Shown here in pieces: positions 10,000 to 18,120 of a DNA stretch of 64,000 nucleotides. The stretch covers positions 47,409 through 111,408 of the forward strand of contig JAGWIW010000004.1 of the NCBI GenBank assembly GCA_028866015.1. Reading direction: 5' to 3'. Below the pieces are notes generated by a model, which saw nothing but the letters and a program-made list of their open reading frames with translations, was not told the DNA's origin and did not search any database. This DNA comes from Betaproteobacteria bacterium. GTDB taxonomy: Bacteria > Pseudomonadota > Gammaproteobacteria > Burkholderiales > Ferrovaceae. Each line of letters opens with the position of its first letter. Positions within the stretch are counted from its first letter, which is position 1. The position numbers and the translations under genes were made by a program.

Positions 10000-11358
10000 A
10001 TGTTTGAAAAAATCCTGATTGCCAACCGCGGCGAGATCGCCTTGCGGGTTCTTCGTGCCTGCCGTGAGCTGGGCATCAAAACCGTGGCCGTGCATTCCGA
10101 AGCGGATGCCGATGCCAAGTACGTGGTGCTGGCCGACGAATCGGTGTGCATTGGCCCCCCGGCGTCCCAGAACAGCTACCTCAACATCCCGGCCATCATT
10201 TCCGCGGCGGAAGTGACCGGTGCCGAAGCCATCCACCCGGGCTACGGCTTCCTGTCCGAGAACGCTGATTTCGCCGAACGTGTGGAAAACAGCGGCTTCG
10301 TGTTCATCGGTCCGCGAGCGGAAACGATCCGCCTCATGGGCGACAAGATCAGCGCCAAATCGGCCATGAAAGCGGCCGGTGTTCCCGTGGTACCCGGTTC
10401 GGAAGGACAGCTGCCGCAAGAACCGAAGGAACTCAAGAAGCTTGCGGAAAGCATCGGCTACCCGGTGCTGATCAAGGCGGCAGCCGGCGGCGGCGGTCGC
10501 GGCATGCGCGTGGTAGAGCGCGAGGAAGACCTGCTGGGCTTCCTGGACCTGACCCGCAGCGAAGCCCGCAACGCCTTCGGAAACGACACCGTGTACATGG
10601 AAAAGTACCTGGGGCAGCCGCGGCACATCGAAATCCAGGTCCTGTCCGACGAGCACGGCAATGCGGCTTATCTGGGAGAGCGGGACTGCTCCATGCAGCG
10701 CCGCCACCAGAAAATCATCGAGGAAGCTCCGGCTCCCGGCATATCCGAGAAACTCCGCCAAAAAATCGGGGAAAGTTGCGTAGCGGCCTGCAAACGCATC
10801 AAATACCGTGGTGCAGGCACCTTTGAATTCCTGTACGAAAACGGGGAGTTCTACTTCATTGAAATGAACACCCGTGTGCAGGTGGAGCACCCGGTCACGG
10901 AACTCATCACCGGCATCGACATCGTCCAGGAACAGATCCGCATTGCGGCCGGCGAAAAACTGTCCTTCCGCCAAAAGGACATTGTGCTGCGCGGGCATGC
11001 CATCGAATGCCGGATCAATGCCGAAGACCCTTTCACATTCGCCCCGTCTCCCGGCCGCATCACGCAGTACCATGCGCCCGGCGGCCCCGGAACCCGGGTC
11101 GATTCCCACATTTACCACAATTACTTCGTACCGCCTTATTACGATTCCCTGATTGCCAAGGTGCTTACCCACGGTGCCACGCGCGACCAGGCCATTGCCC
11201 GCATGCGCATCGCGCTTTCGGAAATGGTGGTGGAAGGCATCAAGACCAACATTCCGCTGCACCAGCAGTTGCTTCAGGACAAGGCTTTCATTGCGGGCGC
11301 AACCAGCATCCACTACCTCGAAGAAAAGCTCGCGCGGGACAAGGCCAAGCCTTCCTGA
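10000..11358 (+). CDS. accC: acetyl-CoA carboxylase biotin carboxylase subunit
   Basis: ATP-dependent carboxylation of AccB-biotin. The 452-residue ATP-grasp enzyme begins [20 protein letters not shown]. It carries the glycine-rich ATP loop [14 protein letters not shown], the [19 protein letters not shown] segment and the catalytic [14 protein letters not shown] motif, and ends with the biotin carboxylase C-domain. The size matches E. coli AccC (449). prmA begins at the base following its stop codon, so the two are tightly coupled. Confidence 0.98.
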   Translation: MFEKILIANRGEIALRVLRACRELGIKTVAVHSEADADAKYVVLADESVCIGPPASQNSYLNIPAIISAAEVTGAEAIHPGYGFLSENADFAERVENSGFVFIGPRAETIRLMGDKISAKSAMKAAGVPVVPGSEGQLPQEPKELKKLAESIGYPVLIKAAAGGGGRGMRVVEREEDLLGFLDLTRSEARNAFGNDTVYMEKYLGQPRHIEIQVLSDEHGNAAYLGERDCSMQRRHQKIIEEAPAPGISEKLRQKIGESCVAACKRIKYRGAGTFEFLYENGEFYFIEMNTRVQVEHPVTELITGIDIVQEQIRIAAGEKLSFRQKDIVLRGHAIECRINAEDPFTFAPSPGRITQYHAPGGPGTRVDSHIYHNYFVPPYYDSLIAKVLTHGATRDQAIARMRIALSEMVVEGIKTNIPLHQQLLQDKAFIAGATSIHYLEEKLARDKAKPS

Positions 11359-12252
11359 ATGGCCTGGACCCGCCTGATTGCCGAGGTCAGCGACCGCGAG
11401 GCCGAAGCCCTGTCCGATGCACTGCTGGCCTGCGGCGCCTTGTCTGCCAGCATCGAGCAGAATCTGGGGTCCGGGCGCCCTGAAACCGAAGTGTTCGGTG
11501 AGCCCGGGGAGCCCCCGCCCGCACTCTGGCCAGAATGCCTGGTGGACGCCCTGCTGCCTGCCGAAGCAGACCCCCATGCCCTCATGCAGGAAGCCCGTAT
11601 TCAGGCCGGACTGCCTGAGATGCCCGCCTACCAGAGCGATACCGTGGCCGACCAGGACTGGGTCAGCCTGACGCAGCGCCAGTTTGATCCGATCCCTGCA
11701 GCACCCGGTCTCTGGATCGTCCCCACCTGGCATGAGCCCCCGGACCCCTCGGCTCTCAACATCCGCCTCGATCCCGGACAAGCTTTCGGCACGGGAAGTC
11801 ATCCCACCACCAGGCTGTGTCTGCAATACCTGTCCAGGGAAGCGCCCCGCGGCCAGGAGGTCATGGACTATGGCTGCGGGTCCGGCATTCTGGCCATTGC
11901 AGCCCACCTGCTGGGCGCCCGGCGGGCCGTGGGCGTGGACATTGATCCCGCTGCCGTAGCCACCGCCCGCGCCAATGCACAACGCAATGGAGTCGATGCA
12001 GAGTTTTTCCTGCCGGACGCCATCGCGCCCTCCGCCCAGTTCGATGGCGTGGTGGCCAACATCCTGGCGTCGCCGCTGATGGTCCTGGCTCCGCTGCTGC
12101 TGGCCTACCTCAAACCCGGCGGCTGGATTGCCCTCTCGGGCATCCTTGAAAGACAGGCCGGGCAGGTCATCGAAGCCTATCAACCCGGCTGCTGCCTGGT
12201 GGTCACGGCACACTCCGAAGGCTGGGTCTGTCTTTCCGGCCGAAAAGGATAA
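11359..12252 (+). CDS. prmA: ribosomal protein L11 methyltransferase
   Basis: Trimethylates lysines and the N-terminus of ribosomal protein L11 using S-adenosylmethionine. The 297-residue product has an N-terminal L11-recognition domain (about 1-60), then the methyltransferase fold. Its SAM motif is DYGCGSGILAIAAHLLGA, followed by VGVDIDPAAV and the catalytic-site NILASPL (the family's N-[IL]L motif). DPGQAFGTGSHPTTRLCL is the family hallmark just before the SAM motif. The ATG directly abuts the accC stop, the standard accC-prmA arrangement. Confidence 0.95.
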   Translation: MAWTRLIAEVSDREAEALSDALLACGALSASIEQNLGSGRPETEVFGEPGEPPPALWPECLVDALLPAEADPHALMQEARIQAGLPEMPAYQSDTVADQDWVSLTQRQFDPIPAAPGLWIVPTWHEPPDPSALNIRLDPGQAFGTGSHPTTRLCLQYLSREAPRGQEVMDYGCGSGILAIAAHLLGARRAVGVDIDPAAVATARANAQRNGVDAEFFLPDAIAPSAQFDGVVANILASPLMVLAPLLLAYLKPGGWIALSGILERQAGQVIEAYQPGCCLVVTAHSEGWVCLSGRKG

Positions 12253-12260
12253 GCTATACT
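12232..12260 (+). promoter_or_regulatory. candidate promoter for gcvH-tpx
   Basis: TATACT at 12255-12260 is a 5 of 6 match to a sigma-70 -10 box and lies 24 bases before the gcvH ATG. The -35 position (12232-12237, CTTTCC) is poor, so only the -10 is convincing. It overlaps the end of prmA. Confidence 0.35.
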
Positions 12261-12284
12261 GCTCCAAGAAATAAGGATGGTCCC

Positions 12285-12671
12285 ATGTCTGACCCCGAAG
12301 ACCGACGCTATTCCCCGACACACCAATGGGCGCGCCCCAACCCTGACGGAACGCTTGCCGTCGGCATCACGGACTTCGCCCAATCCCAGCTGGGCGACGT
12401 GATGTTCATCCAGTTGCCCGAGGTTGGACGCGAAGTGGCCGCAGGAGAAGCCTGTGCCCTCGTGGAATCCGTCAAATCGGCATCGGATGTGCACGCACCT
12501 GCATCGGGCACCATTGTCACGGTCAACGAAGCACTGCCCGACCATGCGGAATCGCTCAACACGGAACCTTATGACAGCTGGCTTTTCACGCTGCGCCCAA
12601 AAACAACTCACGACTACGAAGCGCTCATGTCTGCAGCGCAATACCACTCGTTCATCCATCAGGAGACTTGA
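12285..12671 (+). CDS. gcvH: glycine cleavage system H protein-like lipoyl carrier
   Basis: A 128-residue lipoyl-domain protein. The lipoylation motif ALVESVKSASDVHAP has its lysine at residue 64, and the N-terminal SPTHQWARP corresponds to the EEHEWV region of GcvH. In the glycine cleavage system H carries the aminomethyl group between P, T and L proteins, but no gcvT or gcvP is nearby. Sulfur oxidisers also own GcvH-like lipoate-binding proteins (LbpA) that serve the sHdr pathway; the sequence alone does not decide here. AAGGATGG precedes the ATG. tpx starts directly after its stop codon. Confidence 0.82.
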   Translation: MSDPEDRRYSPTHQWARPNPDGTLAVGITDFAQSQLGDVMFIQLPEVGREVAAGEACALVESVKSASDVHAPASGTIVTVNEALPDHAESLNTEPYDSWLFTLRPKTTHDYEALMSAAQYHSFIHQET

Positions 12672-13172
12672 ATGTCCAACGTCACGCTCGCAGGAAAACC
12701 CATTGCCGTTGCCGGTAACTTCCCCATGCCCGGCACCACCGCGCCTGACTTTTCCCTGACCGGGAAGGACCTGGCTGACTGCAGCCTTGCCACCTACGCC
12801 GGCAAACGCAAGATCCTCAATATCGTGCCAAGCCTGGACACCCCCACCTGTGCCACTTCGACACGCAAATTCAACGAACGGGCCAGTGCCCTCAACAACA
12901 CGGTGGTACTGGTCGTTTCTGCCGACCTGCCGTTTGCCATGTCGCGCTTCTGCACCACTGAGGGCCTGGATCGCGTCGTCTCCCTGTCCACCTTCCGTGA
13001 CCATGGATTCCACCAGCACTACGGGGTGGACATCACCGACGGTCCCCTGCGCGGCCTGACAGCGCGTGCCGTGGTGGTGCTGGACGAGAACAACCGCGTG
13101 CTCCACTCGCAGCTGGTCCCTGAAATCAAACAGGAACCGGATTACGAAGCGGCTCTGGCAGCGCTCGGCTGA
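12672..13172 (+). CDS. tpx: thiol peroxidase (atypical 2-Cys peroxiredoxin)
   Basis: Reduces peroxides, especially alkyl hydroperoxides, at the expense of thioredoxin. The 166-residue length and both cysteines match E. coli Tpx: peroxidatic Cys60 in [11 protein letters not shown] and resolving Cys94 in [10 protein letters not shown]. The [19 protein letters not shown] start is also typical. AGGAGA sits just before the ATG. It is sandwiched tightly between gcvH and the PfkB kinase (TGATG overlap), so it is part of an operon. Confidence 0.95.
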   Translation: MSNVTLAGKPIAVAGNFPMPGTTAPDFSLTGKDLADCSLATYAGKRKILNIVPSLDTPTCATSTRKFNERASALNNTVVLVVSADLPFAMSRFCTTEGLDRVVSLSTFRDHGFHQHYGVDITDGPLRGLTARAVVVLDENNRVLHSQLVPEIKQEPDYEAALAALG

Positions 13173-14107
13173 TGAAAACCCTGATTTGTGGTTCGCTGGC
13201 CTATGACACCATCATGGTGTTCGAGGATCGTTTCCAGAACCACATCCTTCCTGAAAAAATCCACATTCTCAGCGTCGCGTTTCTGGTTCCCGAAATGCGG
13301 CGCGAATATGGGGGCACCGCCGGCAACATCGCCTACAACCTCAAACTGCTGGGCGGAGACCCCCTGATCATGGCCACGGTCGGGCACGATTTTTCCGATT
13401 ACCGGCAGCGCCTGGACCGCTTTGAAATTTCCCAGGCCCACATCCGGGAAGTGGAAGGGAGCTACACTGCCCAGGCGTTCATCACCACCGACCTGGATGA
13501 CAACCAGATTACGGCCTTCCACCCGGGCGCCATGAACCATGCCCATCTGAACCAGGTATCGGACGCTCCCTCCATCCAGTTCGGGATCGTGGCCCCCGAT
13601 GGGCGCGAAGGCATGCTGCAGCATGCCCACCAATTCCATCAGGGCGGCATCCCTTTCCTGTTCGATCCAGGCCAGGGTTTGCCCATGTTTTCAGGGGGCG
13701 AGCTGCTCGAATTTCTGGACCAGGCTTCCTACCTTGCCGTCAATGACTATGAAGCCCAGCTCCTGTCGGAAAAGACAGGCCTGGATTTCGAGGCACTGGC
13801 GGCCCGCGTGGATGCCGCCGTGGTCACGAAAGGAGGGGAAGGGTCCATGATCTACGCCGGAGAAGAGGTCATCCATGTTCCTGCCGTACGACCCGATGCG
13901 GTGGAAGACCCTACCGGCTGTGGGGATGCCTACCGGGCCGGACTGATTTACGGCATTTCCAAAGGGTGGCCCTGGGCTCAAACCGGCCGCCTGGCTTCGC
14001 TGATGGGCGCAATCAAAATCGCCCATCGCGGTGCGCAGAATCATCGACCCACACGGGACGAAATCGCAACCCGCTTCGAACAGGCATTCGGCATTCCCTT
14101 CGACTGA
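13172..14107 (+). CDS. PfkB-family carbohydrate/nucleoside kinase (adenosine kinase-like)
   Basis: A 311-residue ribokinase-fold enzyme. The N-terminal half carries the substrate-lid segment with YGGTAGNIAYNLKLLGGDP (the GG signature), and the C-terminal signature is EDPTGCGDAYRAGL with the catalytic aspartate at residue 252. In betaproteobacteria this subgroup is usually annotated as adenosine kinase or a general carbohydrate kinase; the substrate cannot be fixed from the sequence. It starts within the tpx stop (TGATG) and ends in the same kind of overlap with the acyltransferase. Confidence 0.88.
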   Translation: MKTLICGSLAYDTIMVFEDRFQNHILPEKIHILSVAFLVPEMRREYGGTAGNIAYNLKLLGGDPLIMATVGHDFSDYRQRLDRFEISQAHIREVEGSYTAQAFITTDLDDNQITAFHPGAMNHAHLNQVSDAPSIQFGIVAPDGREGMLQHAHQFHQGGIPFLFDPGQGLPMFSGGELLEFLDQASYLAVNDYEAQLLSEKTGLDFEALAARVDAAVVTKGGEGSMIYAGEEVIHVPAVRPDAVEDPTGCGDAYRAGLIYGISKGWPWAQTGRLASLMGAIKIAHRGAQNHRPTRDEIATRFEQAFGIPFD

Positions 14108-14928
14108 TGAGGCAACGCATCGTCCTGACAATCCGGTCCGTGCGTCTGCTGTTGCACGTGGTTCGGGGAGTCACCACAACGGCTGTGATCCTGCCCTGGA
14201 GCAGCCGCAAGCTCCGTGACCGGCTGATACAGAACTGGGCAGCCGACCTGATGCGCCTGCTGCGCGTGACCGTGCGAATCCGGGGCACGCTGCCGGAACG
14301 CCACCATTTTCCGGTGGTGCTGACCGCAAACCACATCTCCTGGGTGGATATCTTTGCCATCCATTCCGTCTATCCCGTGCGTTTCGTATCCAAGTCCGAA
14401 GTACGCCACTGGCCGGTTTTTGGGTGGCTGGCCGCCAAAACAGGCACGCTGTTCCTGGTTCGCAGTTCACGCAAGCAAACAGCGGCCATCGGCCAGGAAA
14501 TGGAAGACGTGCTGGCCACCGGAGACAGCCTGGGGCTTTTTCCGGAATCAACCACATCGGAAGGCATGACCGTCCTGCCGTTCCGGACTTCCCTTCTGCA
14601 GGCGGCCATCAACCGGGAAACGGTCCTCCTGCCTGTGGCCCTGCGTTATCGCCTGGAAGACGAGCGGCACAACCCGCATATCCCCTTCATCGGCGAGATG
14701 ACCTTTGCCCGTTCGCTTGCTCGCGTTCTGTCATCCCCCCCTTCACTCGTGGAAATACGGATCGGAGCCATCGTCACACCCAACGGGCGGCACCGCCGGG
14801 ATCTCGCACTGCACCTTGAACAGATCACCGCATCGCTTCTCAGCGACGCATCGCTTCCCCACCATGATGCGAACGTTTTTCGCAGGGAACCTGAAACAGG
14901 GCACGGTCTTCCAGACGCACCGCCGTAA
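14107..14928 (+). CDS. lysophospholipid (1-acyl-glycerol-3-phosphate) acyltransferase
   Basis: A 273-residue PlsC-type membrane acyltransferase. The catalytic HX4D motif is NHISWVD (His76, Asp81). Block II lies around VRFVSKSEVRHWPVFGWL and block III is GLFPEST. An N-terminal hydrophobic helix (about 8-30) anchors it. It would acylate lysophosphatidate or a related lipid (an ornithine-lipid OlsA role is also possible). The start is the ATG at 14107 inside the kinase stop; the longer open frame upstream runs antiparallel to nothing recognisable. Its last 89 bases overlap the 3' end of the convergent apaH gene. Confidence 0.88.
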   Translation: MRQRIVLTIRSVRLLLHVVRGVTTTAVILPWSSRKLRDRLIQNWAADLMRLLRVTVRIRGTLPERHHFPVVLTANHISWVDIFAIHSVYPVRFVSKSEVRHWPVFGWLAAKTGTLFLVRSSRKQTAAIGQEMEDVLATGDSLGLFPESTTSEGMTVLPFRTSLLQAAINRETVLLPVALRYRLEDERHNPHIPFIGEMTFARSLARVLSSPPSLVEIRIGAIVTPNGRHRRDLALHLEQITASLLSDASLPHHDANVFRREPETGHGLPDAPP

Positions 14929-15676
14929 GCTTTCCCCCCCAGAGACATCCGGTATCCAGAGCCAGGACATCGGATTCGAGATGAAGCCCCAACGCGGACC
15001 AGTGTCCGAAAACGATGGACTCGCCAGCAGACCGGCGACCGGGAACTTCGAACCAGGGCATGTAGCCCGCCGGAATATCGGCAGGCTCCCCCTTGTGGGT
15101 GAATTCCATGGCTCCGTCCACCGTACAGATGCGCAGCCGGGTCAATGCATTGGTGATGAGACGCAACCGGTCCATGCCGGTCAGGGATTCGCACCACTGA
15201 ACCGGACGATTGCCGTACATGGTCTTGAGAAAATCCCGGTAATCCGGTGATCGCAGTGCCGACTCCACTTCGCCGGCCAGTGCCAGTGCCCGGGATACGT
15301 TCCATTGCGGCAGCAGCCCGGCGTGCACCAGCGCAACCCCCTGTTCCATATGCATCATCGGACGGTGGCGCAGCCAGTCGAGCAGTTCGCCGCGATCCGG
15401 TGCCTCCAGGATGGCATTCAGGGTGTCACCCTCATAATTCCGGGCATAGCCTTCTGCCACGCACAGGAGGTGCAGGTCGTGATTTCCCAGGACGGTCAGT
15501 GCACGCTCACCCAGCTGTCTCACGAAACGCAAGGTTTCAAGCGACTGGGGGCCGCGGTTAACGAGATCGCCCACAAACCACAGGCGGTCCTGCTGCCAGT
15601 CAATGGGAAGACGGTCGATGAGCGCTTCCAGGGGAGCCAGACACCCCTGGAGATCTCCAATGGCATAAATGCTCAT
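14840..15676 (-). CDS. apaH: bis(5'-nucleosyl)-tetraphosphatase, symmetrical
   Basis: Hydrolyses diadenosine tetraphosphate to two ADP, and can decap Np4-capped RNA in other bacteria. The 278-residue metallophosphoesterase shows all motifs: YAIGDLQGC, FVGDLVNRGP, LGNHDLHL and, near the C-terminus, VFGHWSALG and ALDTGCLWGGKLTAVRL. Its 3' end runs 89 bases into the convergent acyltransferase gene. The cytochrome gene lies 24 bases upstream on the same strand, so the two probably share a transcript. Confidence 0.95.
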   Translation of the reverse strand: MSIYAIGDLQGCLAPLEALIDRLPIDWQQDRLWFVGDLVNRGPQSLETLRFVRQLGERALTVLGNHDLHLLCVAEGYARNYEGDTLNAILEAPDRGELLDWLRHRPMMHMEQGVALVHAGLLPQWNVSRALALAGEVESALRSPDYRDFLKTMYGNRPVQWCESLTGMDRLRLITNALTRLRICTVDGAMEFTHKGEPADIPAGYMPWFEVPGRRSAGESIVFGHWSALGLHLESDVLALDTGCLWGGKLTAVRLEDRALFQVPCEKRSHHGGEAMRR

Positions 15677-15699
15677 TTAAAAGCGGGGATTGAAACTTC

Positions 15700-16278
15700 C
15701 TACCTGGCCGCAGCCACCATGTAATCCACTGCCGCCTTGACATCTGCATCGGACAACGCAGGATTTCCTCCCTTGGCCGGCATCGCGTTTTTCCCGTGCA
15801 GTGCACTGCGGTAAAGGGCATCCATGCCCTGCGCGATGCGGGGCGCCCAGGCCGTCTTGTCCCCATAGCGGGGAGCCCCCATGGCACCAATGCTGTGGCA
15901 ACCGGTACACAGGGAATGATAGGTGCTTTCGCCTGACTTAGAGGCCGCAGGCGCAGCAGCGGCCACTGCCGGAGCCGACTTGGCCTCATCGGCAGAAGGG
16001 GCGCTTGTGGCCACCGCACCGGGCTGCGCCGATGCCGGCATCACTGCCGTCGTTGCCGCGACAGCATGGGGGGCTGTTGCCGCAATGGACACTTCGCCCA
16101 AGGGTTTGATGCGATCTTCCACTGCCTTCATCGTTGCCGCATCCTGGTGGGATGTGGCTGTGGCTTCATGCCGGGTGGCCAGCAGGCCTCGCAAAACGGC
16201 AATCACGGCAATCACCGCAACCAGGTAGAGCAACCATTTTCCGGCCGAAGCCTTGTTGCCTGCATTGTTTGTTGTCAT
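15700..16278 (-). CDS. membrane-anchored monohaem cytochrome c (c5/c-551-like)
   Basis: A 192-residue protein with an uncleaved N-terminal membrane helix (KWLLYLVAVIAVIAVLRGLL, about 14-33), a long Ala/Pro/Ser-rich tether (about 35-115), and one C-terminal haem domain. The haem motif is CTGCH (124-128), with Met166 in KNAMPAKGG as probable sixth ligand. This is the cytochrome c5 type of tethered electron shuttle found with terminal oxidases in betaproteobacteria. The ATG at 16278 gives a clean signal-anchor; an ATG 11 codons earlier is less likely. A perfect TATAAT lies on this strand at 16324-16319. Its partner oxidase is not in the window. Confidence 0.9.
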   Translation of the reverse strand: MTTNNAGNKASAGKWLLYLVAVIAVIAVLRGLLATRHEATATSHQDAATMKAVEDRIKPLGEVSIAATAPHAVAATTAVMPASAQPGAVATSAPSADEAKSAPAVAAAAPAASKSGESTYHSLCTGCHSIGAMGAPRYGDKTAWAPRIAQGMDALYRSALHGKNAMPAKGGNPALSDADVKAAVDYMVAAAR

Positions 16279-16318
16279 GGACGGCTCTCTTGCAGAATTT
16301 GGACAGGGCACCGCGGAA

Positions 16319-16324
16319 ATTATA
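16319..16324 (-). promoter_or_regulatory. -10 box for the cytochrome c gene
   Basis: On the reverse strand 16324-16319 reads TATAAT, a perfect -10 hexamer 40 bases before the ATG. No good -35 is visible 16-18 bases further up, so an activator may be needed, or the spacing may be unusual. Confidence 0.5.
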
Positions 16325-16358
16325 CCTCGGCCGATGTCCTGGCTGTGTTCAGGTAAAC

Positions 16359-16387
16359 TGGACGCAACCCCGCAATTTTGCTAGAGT
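16359..16387 (+). promoter_or_regulatory. candidate promoter for tRNA-Arg
   Basis: TGGACG (16359-16364) and TAGAGT (16382-16387) are separated by exactly 17 bases and end 12 bases before the mature tRNA 5' end. Each hexamer matches the sigma-70 consensus at 4 of 6 positions. The GC-rich stretch between the -10 box and the gene resembles a stringent discriminator. Confidence 0.5.
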
Positions 16388-16399
16388 TTCAGGTCCCGC

Positions 16400-16476
16400 G
16401 CGCCCGTAGCTCAGTTGGATAGAGTGTTGGTTTCCGAAGCCAAAGGTCACAGGTTCGATTCCTGTCGGGCGCGCCA
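16400..16476 (+). tRNA. tRNA-Arg (anticodon CCG)
   Basis: A 77-base cloverleaf. The acceptor stem GCGCCCG pairs with CGGGCGC. The D arm GCTC..GAGT follows, then the anticodon stem TTGGT/GCCAA with loop TTCCGAA giving anticodon CCG, which reads CGG codons. The T arm contains GGTTCGATTCC. A genomically encoded CCA end closes it at 16474-16476. Confidence 0.96.
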
Positions 16477-16513
16477 CTCCCATACACTGCGCGCTCTGAA
16501 ATCCCCACCGGGC

Positions 16514-17548
16514 CTAGTTGATGTTCAACACCGCACCGAGGGTCTGACGTCCCCTGACACGATAGAAGTAATAGCCCGTGACCAGGAACGATGCGAAAAC
16601 GGCCCCGGCAAATGCCAGGCTGCTGAGGGCCAGCTGCATCCCGCCGGAAATGATGTGCCCGGAGGTGCAACCGCCGGCTGTGCGGGCGCCAAACAGCAGT
16701 AGAAACCCTCCTACGAACGCCCAGAAAAATCGCTTTCCGGGTGCATTGCCGTGATACCTTGCCCACAATTCGGGAACACTGGAAATCTGGAAACGACGTC
16801 CAGACACGGCAAATGCGAAGCCCGCCAGCAGGGCTCCGAAAAGGAACTGCAGTTCCCAGGCACCGGCCGAGGCGATTTTATGCCAATAGGCAGCCCCTTC
16901 CATTCCCGACAGCACCATGGCTGCAAAAGGAAAAGCCGAGGAGGCCCCCATGGGGCGTCCGGTTGCCCATGAGGCCGTGAGCAGGGCATTCAGCAGCGCC
17001 AAACCCACAGCCGCATACAGCCAGCGCCAACCCTGCCGCTGCAGCCGCTGCAGGGCCAGTGCAATGCCCATGAACAGGAGGGCCAGCGCGGTGCTGACCA
17101 TGCCATAGAGCTCGGGATTGTGCACGAGGTGGCGTAACGATATTTTTCCCAGGTCAGGTCCAAGCATGGGTGCCAACACGGGATACAGGGCTGCAAACAC
17201 CAGTGACCCGCACAAGCCTCCGATCACCCCCACCAGGGCGTCCAGACGCCCCTGTCCAAGTGATATCGCCACGGTTCCGGGGCAGTAGCCCAACAAGGCC
17301 ATGCCCACCCCAAAAATGAGCCCGCCCACGATCACCCCCGTGAGCAGGAACGACTTGATGTGATAGTCCACCCACCCCAGTTGCATTTCAGCCTGAAACA
17401 GGAGGATGCCCAGGCCGATGGTAAAGGAAATGGTTTTGGCGATGCTGAAATCCTTCAGCACCGCCATTCCGGCGATCGTATCGAAGCAATTGAGCCGTGC
17501 AAACTGAAGAATGGCCCCGAACAGAAATCCCCACAAGACCAGTTCCAT
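16514..17548 (-). CDS. YeeE/YedE family membrane protein (thiosulfate transporter TsuA-type)
   Basis: A 344-residue inner-membrane protein with roughly nine to ten hydrophobic helices. The family's cysteine motifs are present: NCFDT (Cys21), GYCPGT (Cys89) and GGCTSGH (Cys294), each next to glycine-rich re-entrant segments. Characterised members move thiosulfate through the membrane by relaying it along such cysteines. GGAGG lies 7 bases before the ATG at 17548, which settles the start; a longer frame begins 5 codons earlier. It is the last gene of the operon, 15 bases after the DsrE-like gene. Here it would import thiosulfate or a related sulfur anion, but the substrate is inferred from the family and neighbours only. 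Confidence 0.88.
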   Translation of the reverse strand: MELVLWGFLFGAILQFARLNCFDTIAGMAVLKDFSIAKTISFTIGLGILLFQAEMQLGWVDYHIKSFLLTGVIVGGLIFGVGMALLGYCPGTVAISLGQGRLDALVGVIGGLCGSLVFAALYPVLAPMLGPDLGKISLRHLVHNPELYGMVSTALALLFMGIALALQRLQRQGWRWLYAAVGLALLNALLTASWATGRPMGASSAFPFAAMVLSGMEGAAYWHKIASAGAWELQFLFGALLAGFAFAVSGRRFQISSVPELWARYHGNAPGKRFFWAFVGGFLLLFGARTAGGCTSGHIISGGMQLALSSLAFAGAVFASFLVTGYYFYRVRGRQTLGAVLNIN

Positions 17549-17563
17549 GTTGCACCTCCCCAA

Positions 17564-18076
17564 TCAGTTCGTTGGATCGACCACGAAGTGCTTGTGGGCC
17601 TGGAGATAGGCGACCTCGGCAAACCCGGACGGCACGATATCGGCTTCGGACACTTTGTACAGCTTGTGGAAGTCGATGCCCTGTTCGCGCAGGGTATTGT
17701 CGCAGACAGCAAATTTGACGCCTTTCGCGCGCAGGGCGTCGAGCTGCTTCTGGACTTTTTCTTCCGGATTCTTGAGCAGGGTGATGCCCTTGGCATAAAT
17801 CACCACCACGACATGCATGTTGCCTTTCCAGGCTTCCGCGGCCTGCAGGCCATTGGTGATGTTGCGCAGCTTCTTGCCCTGCACGCCTTTGTCATCGGTT
17901 GTCATCGGCACTACGATGTTCATCTGTCCGAATGACTCATGATGAATTTTCGGTTTGACGTATTCGCTTTTTGCTTCGGCAGCAGCCGGTTTTTCCGCCG
18001 CAAGGGCGATGTGGGTGGCAGTGGCGCCAATCACAGCAGCGACAGCCATCAATGCCAGTTTTTGTCGAAGTGCCAT
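17564..18076 (-). CDS. exported DsrE-family sulfur-relay-like protein
   Basis: A 170-residue protein with a cleavable signal peptide (MALRQKLALMAVAAVIG..., cut near residue 27) and then a DsrE/DsrF-like domain. NIVVPMTTDD is the first strand, NMHVVVVIYAKGITLL the central strand, and a single conserved cysteine (Cys125) lies in KFAVCDNTLREQGID, the usual position of the persulfide-carrying cysteine. Cytoplasmic DsrE proteins carry sulfane sulfur; exported versions are much less understood. AGGAG lies 7 bases before the ATG. Its place beside a thiosulfate dehydrogenase-like cytochrome and a YeeE protein suggests it handles sulfur in the periplasm. Confidence 0.85.
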   Translation of the reverse strand: MALRQKLALMAVAAVIGATATHIALAAEKPAAAEAKSEYVKPKIHHESFGQMNIVVPMTTDDKGVQGKKLRNITNGLQAAEAWKGNMHVVVVIYAKGITLLKNPEEKVQKQLDALRAKGVKFAVCDNTLREQGIDFHKLYKVSEADIVPSGFAEVAYLQAHKHFVVDPTN

Positions 18077-18120
18077 GGTGTTTCTCCTCTTGGGTGTTTT
18101 TGAATGAACGCGTACAGCGC

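Noticed and set aside
9760..12321. 853-codon open frame antisense to accB-accC-prmA
   Set aside because: It mirrors three certain genes, has no recognisable domain and a glycine/histidine/glutamine-rich composition typical of the antisense frame of GC-rich genes.
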